Positions 7,572 through 16,085 of a stretch of DNA of 64,000 nucleotides are shown here, one piece after another. Source of the DNA: Halomonas elongata DSM 2581 (lineage in GTDB: Bacteria > Pseudomonadota > Gammaproteobacteria > Pseudomonadales > Halomonadaceae). Below the pieces are notes generated by a model that made no database searches, was not told where the DNA came from, and was given only the letters and a program-made list of their open reading frames with translations. The position numbers and the translations under genes were made by a program. Numbering within the stretch: position 1 is the first letter of the stretch; every line of letters begins with the position of its first letter. The stretch lies in assembly GCF_000196875.2 (NCBI RefSeq), contig NC_014532.2, forward strand, positions 744,001-808,000, given 5' to 3'.

Positions 7572-8768
7572 ATGGATTATCAGGCCTATCGCCAGGCTCT
7601 CGCTGCCACCCAGCAGGGGAGCGAACTGACGTTCATGCCGCAAGAATTCACGGCGCGCCGCCGCGAGGTGCGCCGTCGAATGCGCCAGATGGGCATCGAT
7701 GCCCTGTTGCTCACCGATCCGGCCGATCTTTACTACCTGACCGGCTATCACTCCTTCGAGGTTTCGGTGCATGCCTGCCTGGTGGTGACCGCCGAGCGTC
7801 TGGTGCTGCAGGTGCCGTCGATCGAGACCGGCCCGGCGGTGGTCACCGCCATGGTCGACGAGATTCTCGGCTATCGTTGGGAAAGTATCGATGAGGTGGT
7901 CGAGCCGCTGGCCGAGACCCTGGCGCCGCATGGCGTCATCGGACTGGATGCCTTCAATGCCGGGCTACGTCACGGTGTGATCGGCGAGCTTCAAGCCAGG
8001 CTCGGGGCGGCGCGGTTCCGCAACGATGGCGGCGAGTTGCTCGATGGCGTGCGGATCGTCAAGAGTGCGGCGGAGCTCGAGTGTCTGCGCGAAAGCGCCC
8101 GGATCACGTCCCTGGGGCTAGGTGCGGCGGAGGCGATCATCGAGCCCGGCGTCACCGACAATCAGGTGGCGGCCGAGGGCGCCAGGGCGATGCTGGCGGC
8201 GGGCAGCGAGTTCATGAGCCTGCAGCCCATCGTGACCAGCGGGCATCGCAGCGGCACCATTCACGTCAATCACAAGCGCCGGACGATCGAGCAGGACGAG
8301 CCGGTGTTCCTGGAGTTCGGGGCGGCTTTCCAGCGTTACACCGCGCCGATGATGCGGACCGTCGTGGCGGGGCAACCCAGCCGCGACATGCTGGCGCTCG
8401 GTGAATTGTGTCGGGAAATCGGTGAAACGCTGTGCACGGCCATGCGGCCGGGCAATACCTTCGATGAGGCGGCGCGTGCCGCCGAGGCGGTGCTGGCGTC
8501 CCAGTCCGAGCGAGCATTCTTTTCCGGCGTCTTCGGCTATGCCGTGGGCGCCCAGTTCCCGCCGAGCTGGGTCGAGGGGACGGGCTTCATCGCGCGAGGG
8601 CAGGTGAGGGCGTTCGAGAGCGACATGGTCTTTCATCTGCCGCTCTGCCTGCGCCTGCCGGGTGAGTGGGGCATCGGCCTGAGCGATACCGTCAGGGTCA
8701 CGCCGGAGGGCGGCGTGGCGTTGACCGACAATGACTGGCGGCTCGCGACTCCGGACAACGCCAGTTGA
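7572..8768 (+). CDS. M24-family (creatinase/ectoine hydrolase-like) hydrolase with degenerate metal site
   Basis: The 398-residue protein has the creatinase N-domain (about residues 20-150, with DALLLTDPADLYYLTGYHSFE) followed by a pita-bread M24 domain. The usual metal ligands are not conserved. The first Asp pair is replaced in FLEFGAAFQRYTAPMMRTV, the catalytic HG region reads FGYAVGAQFPPSWVEG, and the last Glu regions read FHLPLCLRL and GIGLSDTVRVT. This pattern resembles creatinase and the ectoine hydrolase DoeA rather than true aminopeptidases, so hydrolysis of a small compatible-solute-like amide is likely. The start at 7572 has AGGAGCG 7 bases upstream; the frame also opens at 7392. 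Confidence 0.82.
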   Translation: MDYQAYRQALAATQQGSELTFMPQEFTARRREVRRRMRQMGIDALLLTDPADLYYLTGYHSFEVSVHACLVVTAERLVLQVPSIETGPAVVTAMVDEILGYRWESIDEVVEPLAETLAPHGVIGLDAFNAGLRHGVIGELQARLGAARFRNDGGELLDGVRIVKSAAELECLRESARITSLGLGAAEAIIEPGVTDNQVAAEGARAMLAAGSEFMSLQPIVTSGHRSGTIHVNHKRRTIEQDEPVFLEFGAAFQRYTAPMMRTVVAGQPSRDMLALGELCREIGETLCTAMRPGNTFDEAARAAEAVLASQSERAFFSGVFGYAVGAQFPPSWVEGTGFIARGQVRAFESDMVFHLPLCLRLPGEWGIGLSDTVRVTPEGGVALTDNDWRLATPDNAS

Positions 8769-8811
8769 GTGGGCGGAAGCGAGCGATGGGTAACGGAGTT
8801 GGGTGTCGCTC

Positions 8812-8842
8812 TTGACCTCAAGTTTACTTGAGGAATTATCTT
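8812..8842 (+). promoter_or_regulatory. SoxR-type operator in a 19-bp-spacer promoter
   Basis: A -35 element TTGACC (8812-8817) and a -10 element TATCTT (8837-8842) are separated by 19 bp, the overlong spacing typical of MerR-family promoters. The spacer contains CCTCAAGTTTACTTGAGG (8816-8833), an 18-bp palindrome that differs by one base from the SoxR box of the E. coli soxS promoter as I recall it. The promoter lies 41 bp upstream of the ABC exporter start at 8884, so superoxide- or redox-cycler-induced expression is expected. No soxR gene is in the window. Confidence 0.85.
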
Positions 8843-8883
8843 GCAAGCTCGCATTGCCCGTATTTCTTTTCGAGAGCGTCGCT

Positions 8884-10782
8884 ATGTTCCGTTATTTCGA
8901 GAATCTGGTGAATCCGTACCCCGAGGGCGAGCCTCGGGTACCACCGCGTGGGCTGTTGCCCTTCATCGTGCATTTCTCCCGACCGGTGGCCGGCCTGCTG
9001 GTGGCCATGTCGCTGGCCACCGCCCTGGTGTCGGCCGCCGAGGTGGTGTTCTTCCACTACATGGGCGAGCTGGTTGACTGGCTTTCCAGCGCCGAGCGCG
9101 AAGGCTTCCTCGCCGAACACGGCTGGCGCCTGGTCGGCATGGGATTGCTGGTCGTCGTGGGGCTGCCCCTGCTGGTGCTCTTGCAGTCACTGCTGACCCA
9201 TCAGGGCATCTTTGGCAATTACCCGATGCTCGGTCGCTGGCTCTCGCATCGCCATATGCTGCGCCAGAGCATGTCATTCTTCCAGGACGAGTTCGCCGGA
9301 CGCGTATCCCAGAAGGTCATGCAGACGGCGCTGGCGATCCGCGAGACGGTCATGAAGCTGATGGACCTGTTGGTCTATGTGGCCGTCTACTTTACCGGCG
9401 CCATGCTGTTGCTGGGCAACGCCGAGCCGTGGCTCATGGCGCCGCTGGTGGTATGGCTGGTGGGGTATGTCGGCATCATGTGGTTCTTCGTACCAAGGTT
9501 GCGCAACGTTTCCATGGCCCAGGCCGATGCCCGTGCGCGCATGACCGGTCGGGTGGTGGACAGCTACAGCAACATCCAGACCATCAAGCTGTTCGCCGAC
9601 ACGCGCCGCGAGCAGGACTATGCGCGTGATGCCATGGAGAAATTCATGGTCACCGTGCATCGCCAGATGCGATTGGCCACCCGGCTGTCGGTGAGCCTGA
9701 CGCTGCTCAACTCGCTGCTGCTCGTCGGGGTTGCCGCGATGGCGGTGGGTGCCTGGTATCTGGAAGCCGTGTCCCTCGGCGTGATCGCGGTCGCCATCGG
9801 GTTGGTGATGCGCATTCGCTTCATGTCCGACTGGATTCTGTGGGAGGTGGCTGGCCTGTTCGAGAACATCGGTACCGTGCAGGATGGCATCAATACCATC
9901 GCGCGGACGCCGGCGGTGCTGGATGCGCCGGATGCCGCCGAACTCGAGGTGCCCAGCGGCGAGATTCGCTTCGAGGCAGTGCGGTTCGGCTACGACTTGC
10001 CCGACGGTGAGGCGCGGCGTGTCTTCGATGGCCTCGACCTGAACATCGCTCCCGGCGAGAAGGTCGGCATCATCGGTCGCTCCGGTGCCGGCAAGTCGAC
10101 CCTGGCCAACCTGCTGCTGCGCTTCTATGACCTGGAGAGCGGGGCGATTCGTATCGATGGGCAGAACATTGCCGAGGTGACTCAGGAATCGCTGCGTCGT
10201 CACATCGGCATGGTGACTCAGGATACCTCGCTGCTGCATCGTTCGGTGCGTGACAACATCCGTTACGGTAGTCCCGATGCCAGCGAGGAGGACATACAGC
10301 GTGCGGTGCGACAGGCCCATGCCGACAGCTTCCTCGATGACCTGGTTGACCCACAGGGACGCCGAGGGCTGGATGCACATGTCGGGGAACGCGGTGTGAA
10401 GCTTTCGGGTGGACAGCGACAGCGGATCGCCATCGCACGGGTGCTGCTCAAGAACGCGCCTATCCTGGTGCTCGACGAGGCGACTTCGGCGCTGGATTCC
10501 GAAGTCGAGGCGGCCATTCAGGAACAGCTCTATGCGCTGATGGAGGGCAAGACGGTCATCGCGATTGCGCACCGGCTGTCGACCATCGCCATGCTGGATC
10601 GCCTGGTGGTGATCGATGAAGGACATATCGTCGAGACCGGCAACCATGAGCAACTGCTGGCCCGGGATGGCATATACGCTGCGCTATGGCGGCGCCAGTC
10701 GGGCGGTTTCCTGGGGCTCGAGGCTTCCTCGGAGACCGACGAACGAAGAGATCAGCGGCCCATGGAGGAAATGCCGTCATGA
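8884..10782 (+). CDS. ABC transporter, fused permease/ATPase (multidrug exporter type)
   Basis: The 632-residue half-transporter has six membrane segments in residues about 25-320 and a nucleotide-binding domain in the C-terminal 260 residues. The latter shows Walker A GRSGAGKST (about 397-405), signature LSGGQRQR (about 507-514) and Walker B ILVLDEATSALD (about 526-537), with an H-loop in AIAHRLST. It should homodimerise and export a lipophilic or drug-like substrate. The start at 8884 is required by the SoxR-box promoter at 8812-8842, which lies inside the longer frame that opens at 8803. The RidA gene overlaps its stop codon by 4 bp, so the two are translationally coupled. Confidence 0.92.
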   Translation: MFRYFENLVNPYPEGEPRVPPRGLLPFIVHFSRPVAGLLVAMSLATALVSAAEVVFFHYMGELVDWLSSAEREGFLAEHGWRLVGMGLLVVVGLPLLVLLQSLLTHQGIFGNYPMLGRWLSHRHMLRQSMSFFQDEFAGRVSQKVMQTALAIRETVMKLMDLLVYVAVYFTGAMLLLGNAEPWLMAPLVVWLVGYVGIMWFFVPRLRNVSMAQADARARMTGRVVDSYSNIQTIKLFADTRREQDYARDAMEKFMVTVHRQMRLATRLSVSLTLLNSLLLVGVAAMAVGAWYLEAVSLGVIAVAIGLVMRIRFMSDWILWEVAGLFENIGTVQDGINTIARTPAVLDAPDAAELEVPSGEIRFEAVRFGYDLPDGEARRVFDGLDLNIAPGEKVGIIGRSGAGKSTLANLLLRFYDLESGAIRIDGQNIAEVTQESLRRHIGMVTQDTSLLHRSVRDNIRYGSPDASEEDIQRAVRQAHADSFLDDLVDPQGRRGLDAHVGERGVKLSGGQRQRIAIARVLLKNAPILVLDEATSALDSEVEAAIQEQLYALMEGKTVIAIAHRLSTIAMLDRLVVIDEGHIVETGNHEQLLARDGIYAALWRRQSGGFLGLEASSETDERRDQRPMEEMPS

Positions 10783-11204
10783 TGCGCGAGTCGATCAACC
10801 CGCACTCCGTGGCCGATACGCTTCAGTATGGCTTCAGTCAGGCCGTCGTCGTGAGCGGCGGTCATCGCGTCTATCTGTCCGGCCAGGTGGGCATCGATGC
10901 CCATGAAGTCCTGGCCGGCCCCGATATTGCCACCCAGACACGGACGGCACTCGATAATATCGACACGATACTGCGGGGAGTCGGTGGCTGCCTGGCGGAC
11001 GTGGTAATGCTGCGCCTCAATGTGGCCGAATGTGCTCGCTATGAGCAGGAAAGCGTGATCGGCGTGTTGCGCGAGCGATTCCCGGCATCGCCTCCTGCGA
11101 CCTCCTGGACCGTTGTGCGCGGGCTGGCCGAGCCCGAGTGGTTGATCGAGCTCGTGGCCGAGGCCGTCATCCGGGAAGTGCTGCCAGGAGAGGAGACAGC
11201 GTAG
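10779..11204 (+). CDS. RidA/YjgF-family enamine/imine deaminase-like protein
   Basis: The 141-residue protein matches the RidA/YER057c/UK114 fold: VVSGGHRVYLSGQVGIDA near residues 24-41, TALDNIDTILRGVGGCLADVVMLRLNV in the middle, and SWTVVRGLAEPEWLIELVAEAV at the end. Canonical RidA has a conserved Arg in an R-x-C/S-V motif; here the matching segment reads TSWTVVRGLA, so this may be a non-canonical Rid subfamily. It starts with ATG overlapping the exporter stop codon (ATGA), with GGAGGAA 8 bases upstream. It therefore belongs to the SoxR-controlled operon, perhaps scavenging reactive enamines, or chlorinated species, under oxidative stress. Confidence 0.87.
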   Translation: MMRESINPHSVADTLQYGFSQAVVVSGGHRVYLSGQVGIDAHEVLAGPDIATQTRTALDNIDTILRGVGGCLADVVMLRLNVAECARYEQESVIGVLRERFPASPPATSWTVVRGLAEPEWLIELVAEAVIREVLPGEETA

Positions 11205-11479
11205 TGAAAGCCCCCCATCTCGATGATCCTCTGACACTGAGAATCGGCCATGAGGAGCTGATCATTCGGCGACGCTATGAAACGCTCAGCATCGCCAATG
11301 ATTTTCTCATCGCCATCTGGTTTCTCGTCGGTAGTGTGCTCTTCCTTTATCCGAGCCAGGAAACATTGGCGGTCTGGATGTTCATCATTGGCAGTTTTCA
11401 GTTTCTGGTGCGTCCGGCCATTCGGTTGGCCAGTCATCTTCACTTGAAGCGTATTCCCGATAGTGAATGGCAGAAGTGA
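11204..11479 (+). CDS. YrhK-domain small membrane protein
   Basis: The 91-residue protein has the YrhK pattern: a short N-terminal part with LRIGHEELIIRRRYETLSIANDF, then two membrane helices (about residues 34-52 and 58-76) separated by a short PSQETL loop. It uses a GTG start that overlaps the RidA stop codon by one base, with AGGAGAGGAG 9 bases upstream, so it is the third gene of the exporter operon. The family has no established function that I know of; its place suggests a membrane role linked to redox-stress export. Confidence 0.8.
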   Translation: MKAPHLDDPLTLRIGHEELIIRRRYETLSIANDFLIAIWFLVGSVLFLYPSQETLAVWMFIIGSFQFLVRPAIRLASHLHLKRIPDSEWQK

Positions 11480-11742
11480 AGTGCTATACAGAAGAGCGAT
11501 ACGAGTGAAATATCAGGACGCTACGGTATGACCGGATATCGATCGGGCCTGGCGGGACTGTCTGTTACTCTGCTGCTGCTGTCGTGAAGACGCGGGTGCG
11601 ATAGACTTGATACCGATAAGGCTTGCAGAATCCGGCAGCCAGAGGCGGGAGACGGGGTGACGTGAACCTCACGAAAACGTTCAGGGAAGCGCTCGGAAAA
11701 GTATCGAGCGCCATGCATGCCAGTGATCGACCCGTATCGGGA

Positions 11743-12486
11743 ATGCCTTCCGGTGTCGTCAGGCAGGCATCATTGGGAGCCGCTTTGGCGGTGTCGCTGA
11801 TGTTGAGTGGCTGTTCGACGGTGGGAGGAGACGGTGATGGTTTCCCCGATCCGGATGATGCCTACATGCGGGGGGGAACCCTCGAATCAGCGCAGGCGAT
11901 CAAGACGATACATTCCGGCATGACCAAGGATCAGGTCCGGGATTTGCTGGGAAATCCGCATTTTTCCGAAGGATTGTTCAACGTCCGGACCTGGAATTAC
12001 TTGTTCGAGCTTGGTGCCGATGACGATCATGAGTCCATGATGTGCCAGTTCCAGCTGGCCTTCGACGAGGAGATGCGCGTCGCGGAAACACGCTGGAAGA
12101 CGGCCCGATGCGCCATGCGTTTTTCGTCCATCCAGGTCGAGCCGATCGAGGGTTCGAGCATGGTTCAGTACTACCGTCTGCCCATCAAGGGCATGTTCTC
12201 GGCGGATGGTAACCTGACCGACAAGGGGCGGCGTGTGCTGGGCGACTTCGTGGATATTTCGCGGCATGAGCTCCTCGATCCGGTGCTGTCCATTGGCAGC
12301 TACCCGGAGCCGGGACAATATCTAGCCCAGCGTCAGGCGGTGCAGCGCTTCCTGGAGGCTCGGGGAGGAAACGCCATCGAGGATATTTCGCTTACATCGG
12401 CGGCTGTCTCGCCCTGCCTGGGACACGATGGCACCAAATCCTGTCGGAATACGCAGCAGATCGTCATCGAGATTCGCGAACCCTGA
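11743..12486 (+). CDS. lipoprotein with BamE/SmpA-like and divergent OmpA-like domains
   Basis: The 247-residue form starts with a lipoprotein signal peptide ending LSGC (Cys24). Residues about 45-120 show the SmpA/OmlA/BamE pattern (AIKTIHSGMTKDQVRDLLGNPHFSEG...WNYLF). Residues about 155-245 look like a diverged OmpA-C peptidoglycan-binding domain (GNLTDKGRRVLGDF ... YLAQRQAVQRFLEARGG). The start is uncertain. ATG at 11713 and GTG at 11662 (with an upstream GGGAG) are in frame, but they give unusually long n-regions. The gene faces the CHASE2 kinase gene convergently with a 16-bp gap. An outer-membrane sensor or assembly role near that signalling locus is an inference. Confidence 0.82.
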   Translation: MPSGVVRQASLGAALAVSLMLSGCSTVGGDGDGFPDPDDAYMRGGTLESAQAIKTIHSGMTKDQVRDLLGNPHFSEGLFNVRTWNYLFELGADDDHESMMCQFQLAFDEEMRVAETRWKTARCAMRFSSIQVEPIEGSSMVQYYRLPIKGMFSADGNLTDKGRRVLGDFVDISRHELLDPVLSIGSYPEPGQYLAQRQAVQRFLEARGGNAIEDISLTSAAVSPCLGHDGTKSCRNTQQIVIEIREP

Positions 12487-12502
12487 ACGGCCGGCATACG
12501 GC

Positions 12503-14839
12503 TCACGTCGTTGCCGGGTCGTCGTGTATCGTGCCGTCGACGTCTGCCGTGCCGGGAGATTCCGAGTAGCTCGGCAAGGTGAGGCGGAATCGGGTGCCGA
12601 CGTTTTCGGTACTCTGGCATTCGATGGTTCCGCCATGCCGCTCGATGACCGACTTCACCAGCGACAGGCCCAGACCATGCCCCGTGGATAGGTGAGCGCC
12701 GGAACTGCGCTGGTAGCTATCGAAGATATGGGGCAGATCCTGCTCGGGGATACCGATCCCCTGGTCCTGAATATCGAAGACAATGCCTTTCGCTGTCTCC
12801 CTGGCCTCGATCGATATGCAGGTGTCGGGCAGGCTGTATTTGATGGCGTTGTCCAGCAGGTTGAAGATCGCTCGCAACAGATAGGCTCGATCACCCTCCA
12901 TCGGGCATTCATCCTCGATATCGTGCTTGATGCGGATGCCCCTTTGCTGAGCCGCCGGCCAGGCTTGATCAATGGCTTCCAGGATGACGTCGGAAAGCAG
13001 TACGAATTCCTTTTCCATGGCGCCGAACTCGATCTTGGTCAACTGCAGGAAACTGTCCGTGAGCGTCAGGGCATTGCGTGCCTGCTGGGCGACGCGGTCG
13101 AGAAGCTCCTTTTCGGACAAGCGTGATGACGCGCTGTGCTGGAGCTGAATCAGGGCCAGGATGCTGGATTGAGGGGCCTTGAGGTCATGCGAGAGAAAAC
13201 GCAGCAGGCTGGCGCGCTGCTCTTCCGCCTGTCGTTTACTCGTTACATCCACCAGGCCTATCAGCCAGCCGACCTCGAAGGCATCGACGGCAGTGACCAG
13301 TGACGACACCTTGAGGCGATAGTGCCGTTCGTCATTGCCCTTGTATAGCTGGTCGTCGAGTGCTCCAAGGTCGTCGGTCTCGAGCCGCCTGCCAGCGGCC
13401 TGGCCCTCCGGCGTCATGCTCACCAGCAGATCGTGCACCGATCCCTCGTCGGGGATCTCGTAGTGTCGAAGCAGTTGTTTGGCCTGGGCGCTGGACAGAA
13501 TGATGCGACCCTGCATGTCGACCACCAGGGTGGCGATGGGCATGGAATCCATCGCGTCGGAGATGAACCGGTGAGTATTGCGCAGGCGGGTGATGGCACG
13601 CTTGAGTGAGAACAGGCGGCGATGCAGCACGAGCCCCCATTCCTTCGTCGGTACGGCGACGGGCGCCGGGATGATGCCGGGTTCGTTCTCCAGGTGTCCG
13701 ATTTCCTGCTGGAACCAGGTCAGGGCCGTGGCCTGGCAGCGCCAACTGATGAGGATACTGGCGGCGATGACCGCGCCGAAGCTGATCGTGGGCGGCCACC
13801 ACCATCCGCTGACCAGCAGGCCCCAGGTACTCATCGCGATGACAGTCAGAACGGCGAGGGTCAGCTTGGCCATGTGCCGGAACTGGAGGGCTCGGACGAG
13901 GCCCATGAAGACCAGCAAGGGCAGAATGGAAAAAATGGAGGCCAGCCAGGTCGGAACGTCCCGGATGATATCGCCTTGCAGCAGTCCGTCCAGGAGATTG
14001 GCCTGAATTTCGACACCGGGCATGCCGCCGTCGGCGGCCCCGAATGGGGTGGGGTGACGGTCCCCGAGCCCCTTGGCGGTGGCGCCGACCATGATGATGC
14101 GATCTTCCAGCAGGGAAGGGGGCAGGCGTCCTTCGAGGATGTCGACGTAGGAGACGCGTGGATAGTGATACGTTGGCCCTCGATAGGGGATCAGGATATC
14201 GAGACCAGCGTTGTCCCTGGACAAGAGGTGACGGGTGACCTCCGGGGGCGCGACCCTATCATCCTCGATGAGGTCCTCGTAGAGCCGCAGCGTCAGTTGA
14301 GGTACGGACCTGCCCCGCAAGTGAATGCGGCGCACGGTGCCGTCGTCGTCGGCCCGAATATCGATGTGGCCGAGACCCCGGGCGGCATTACGGAGCGGTT
14401 CCGCGGGTAGCAAGTAACGGGGAATCGACGATCGCCCGCTCGTTTCGGGAAGGATGATGGGCAGATAGGTATGCCCCTGGCGCCTGATAGCGTCGGCGAG
14501 GCGTTGATCGTGGTCTGGCTGACGCGAGGGTTCGATGAACACCACATCGAACAGTACGGCACTGATATCGGTAGCGGCCAGACGGTCCAGCAGTGCTGCG
14601 TGCATGTCGCGCGGCCATGGCCACTGGCCCAGCGCGTTCAGGCTGCGCTCGTCGATGGCCACGATCAGGATGTCGTCATTCGGTGGCTGTATCCGGGTGG
14701 TCAGCAGACGATCATATACATAGGCATCGGTGGACCAGGAACGCTGTCCAGCCCACCAGGTCAGCACTATCAGGCAGAGTCCAATCAATAGCCAGGTTCT
14801 GGTCAGGCCATGTAACAGGTTACGGCTGGTGTGCGGCAC
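12503..14839 (-). CDS. CHASE2-domain sensor histidine kinase
   Basis: The 778-residue kinase has an N-terminal membrane helix (about 14-32) and a periplasmic CHASE2 domain (about 35-290, with ILIVAIDERSLNALGQWPWPR and GATAKGLGDRHPTP). Three membrane helices follow (about 300-375), then a PAS-like domain (about 425-530), a HisKA domain with phospho-acceptor His551 in FLSHDLKAPQSS, and an ATPase domain with N-box NLLDNAIKYS, GIGIPE and GHGLGLSLV. CHASE2 senses an unknown extracytoplasmic signal. Its first codons overlap the end of the upstream LysM-FecR gene by 20 bp, so the two are coexpressed. A response regulator without an adjacent kinase lies 4.1 kb away at 18945-19688 and is the likely partner. 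Confidence 0.92.
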   Translation of the reverse strand: MPHTSRNLLHGLTRTWLLIGLCLIVLTWWAGQRSWSTDAYVYDRLLTTRIQPPNDDILIVAIDERSLNALGQWPWPRDMHAALLDRLAATDISAVLFDVVFIEPSRQPDHDQRLADAIRRQGHTYLPIILPETSGRSSIPRYLLPAEPLRNAARGLGHIDIRADDDGTVRRIHLRGRSVPQLTLRLYEDLIEDDRVAPPEVTRHLLSRDNAGLDILIPYRGPTYHYPRVSYVDILEGRLPPSLLEDRIIMVGATAKGLGDRHPTPFGAADGGMPGVEIQANLLDGLLQGDIIRDVPTWLASIFSILPLLVFMGLVRALQFRHMAKLTLAVLTVIAMSTWGLLVSGWWWPPTISFGAVIAASILISWRCQATALTWFQQEIGHLENEPGIIPAPVAVPTKEWGLVLHRRLFSLKRAITRLRNTHRFISDAMDSMPIATLVVDMQGRIILSSAQAKQLLRHYEIPDEGSVHDLLVSMTPEGQAAGRRLETDDLGALDDQLYKGNDERHYRLKVSSLVTAVDAFEVGWLIGLVDVTSKRQAEEQRASLLRFLSHDLKAPQSSILALIQLQHSASSRLSEKELLDRVAQQARNALTLTDSFLQLTKIEFGAMEKEFVLLSDVILEAIDQAWPAAQQRGIRIKHDIEDECPMEGDRAYLLRAIFNLLDNAIKYSLPDTCISIEARETAKGIVFDIQDQGIGIPEQDLPHIFDSYQRSSGAHLSTGHGLGLSLVKSVIERHGGTIECQSTENVGTRFRLTLPSYSESPGTADVDGTIHDDPATT

Positions 14840-16085
14840 CTTGCCTCCCGGAGGCCACTACAGGAGAGTCAACGAACTTGCCCGCGTCACCGGATACCTG
14901 CAGCCGCCAGAAGAACTCGTCCGTGGGCAGGTTGCGCAAGGTGACGCCTTGACTGTCCGAGAATGACCGACTCAAGAAGGGGTCACTGAACGAACTGTCC
15001 TCGGACAACTGTAGGCGATATTCCAGTCCGGGGATATCGGTCCAGCGGAAGGTGTAGCCATCATCGCTGGTGTCCAACGCCGTCTCGACCGGACGATGGA
15101 GGACCAGCCGACGGCCATAGCGGCCCTCGATGCCGAGCGCATCGAGGGCCGACCCTCGTGCGTAGTAGAACCCCCGGGGAACCGAGTCGAAGGTCAGAAG
15201 GCGCGTGTTGCTCTGTTCGTCGCGAAAGATGGTCTGGAAGTCGGGATCCCGCGCCAGTTGCACGCGATAGGATTCGGCGCCCGCCACTTCGGAGAGTTGG
15301 ATCTGCAGGGGGTGGTCGAAGGAATGTTCGTCTGCTTTCAGTTCGGGCGGGGGAAGAAGGATCGCGACCTGGGGGAAGGCATTCGTGCGTGCCAGTACCC
15401 CCTGGCCGGCGGGGACACTGGTGGTGCGCTCACCTTGCTTCAGGACCACCTTGCCTTCCAGGGTGCTGACACGGATGCCATCCTCGGCATGGGTCACGCG
15501 GAGTCTAGTGCCGCGCACCCCGATGACCCCGGTGGGCGTATCGATGTCCAGTACCTCGTGATAATCACGTTGTGTCGGTACATGGGCCTCCAGTTCGCCT
15601 TGCTTGAGGTACAGTCGGGCATGGCGTCGATTCTGTTGCTTGAGTGTTACCCGGGAGTTGGATGGCAGAACGACATCCTCGCCGTGCGGCAGACGTAGCG
15701 ATACGAAGGTCCGGCTCCCGGTCTCCAGAGTATCGCCGGGCGCAATGAGCATGTCCTCGTGTAACGGTACACGCCTTCCGTCCTCCCCGATCAGCCAGGC
15801 GCTGCCTTCGCAATGTCGGACCTCGGCGGTCAGCTCCGGCAGGCGCGGGAGATCGAGAATATCGCCGGGCTGTAGCCGGCGGGGATCTTTCACGCCATTG
15901 GTCTCGCGCAGTATCGGCCACTCGCTAGCATCGCCCCGGTAGCGCTCGGTGATTTCCCAGAGTGTATCACCCGGCTGCACACGATAGCGTTCGGTCTCGA
16001 CAGGGTCATGGGCGGGTGCCGCCGCACTCAGAAAAAAGGCGGTGCAGCATAGGCCAGCCAGGCCGTATCGGTACCATCTGTTCAT
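14820..16085 (-). CDS. exported LysM-FecR domain protein
   Basis: The 421-residue protein has a Sec signal peptide (cleavage near residue 25, after SAAAPA). A LysM peptidoglycan-binding domain follows (about 33-80, YRVQPGDTLWEITERYRG...LQPGDILDLP), then a FecR-like domain (about 95-205, ending DTPTGVIGVRGTRLRV...EGKVVLKQG) and two fibronectin-like C-terminal repeats (about 245-400). Unlike iron-dicitrate FecR it is not a sigma regulator with a cytoplasmic tail. LysM-FecR proteins recur next to CHASE2 proteins and probably present an envelope or ligand signal to them. The start at 16085 has GGGAG 7-8 bases upstream; an in-frame ATG at 16103 is less well supported. Confidence 0.9.
   Translation of the reverse strand: MNRWYRYGLAGLCCTAFFLSAAAPAHDPVETERYRVQPGDTLWEITERYRGDASEWPILRETNGVKDPRRLQPGDILDLPRLPELTAEVRHCEGSAWLIGEDGRRVPLHEDMLIAPGDTLETGSRTFVSLRLPHGEDVVLPSNSRVTLKQQNRRHARLYLKQGELEAHVPTQRDYHEVLDIDTPTGVIGVRGTRLRVTHAEDGIRVSTLEGKVVLKQGERTTSVPAGQGVLARTNAFPQVAILLPPPELKADEHSFDHPLQIQLSEVAGAESYRVQLARDPDFQTIFRDEQSNTRLLTFDSVPRGFYYARGSALDALGIEGRYGRRLVLHRPVETALDTSDDGYTFRWTDIPGLEYRLQLSEDSSFSDPFLSRSFSDSQGVTLRNLPTDEFFWRLQVSGDAGKFVDSPVVASGRQGAAHQP

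Noticed and set aside
8803-8883. Longer N-terminus for the ABC exporter
   Set aside because: The SoxR-box promoter at 8812-8842 overlaps it, so transcripts start downstream; the start at 8884 fits the family.
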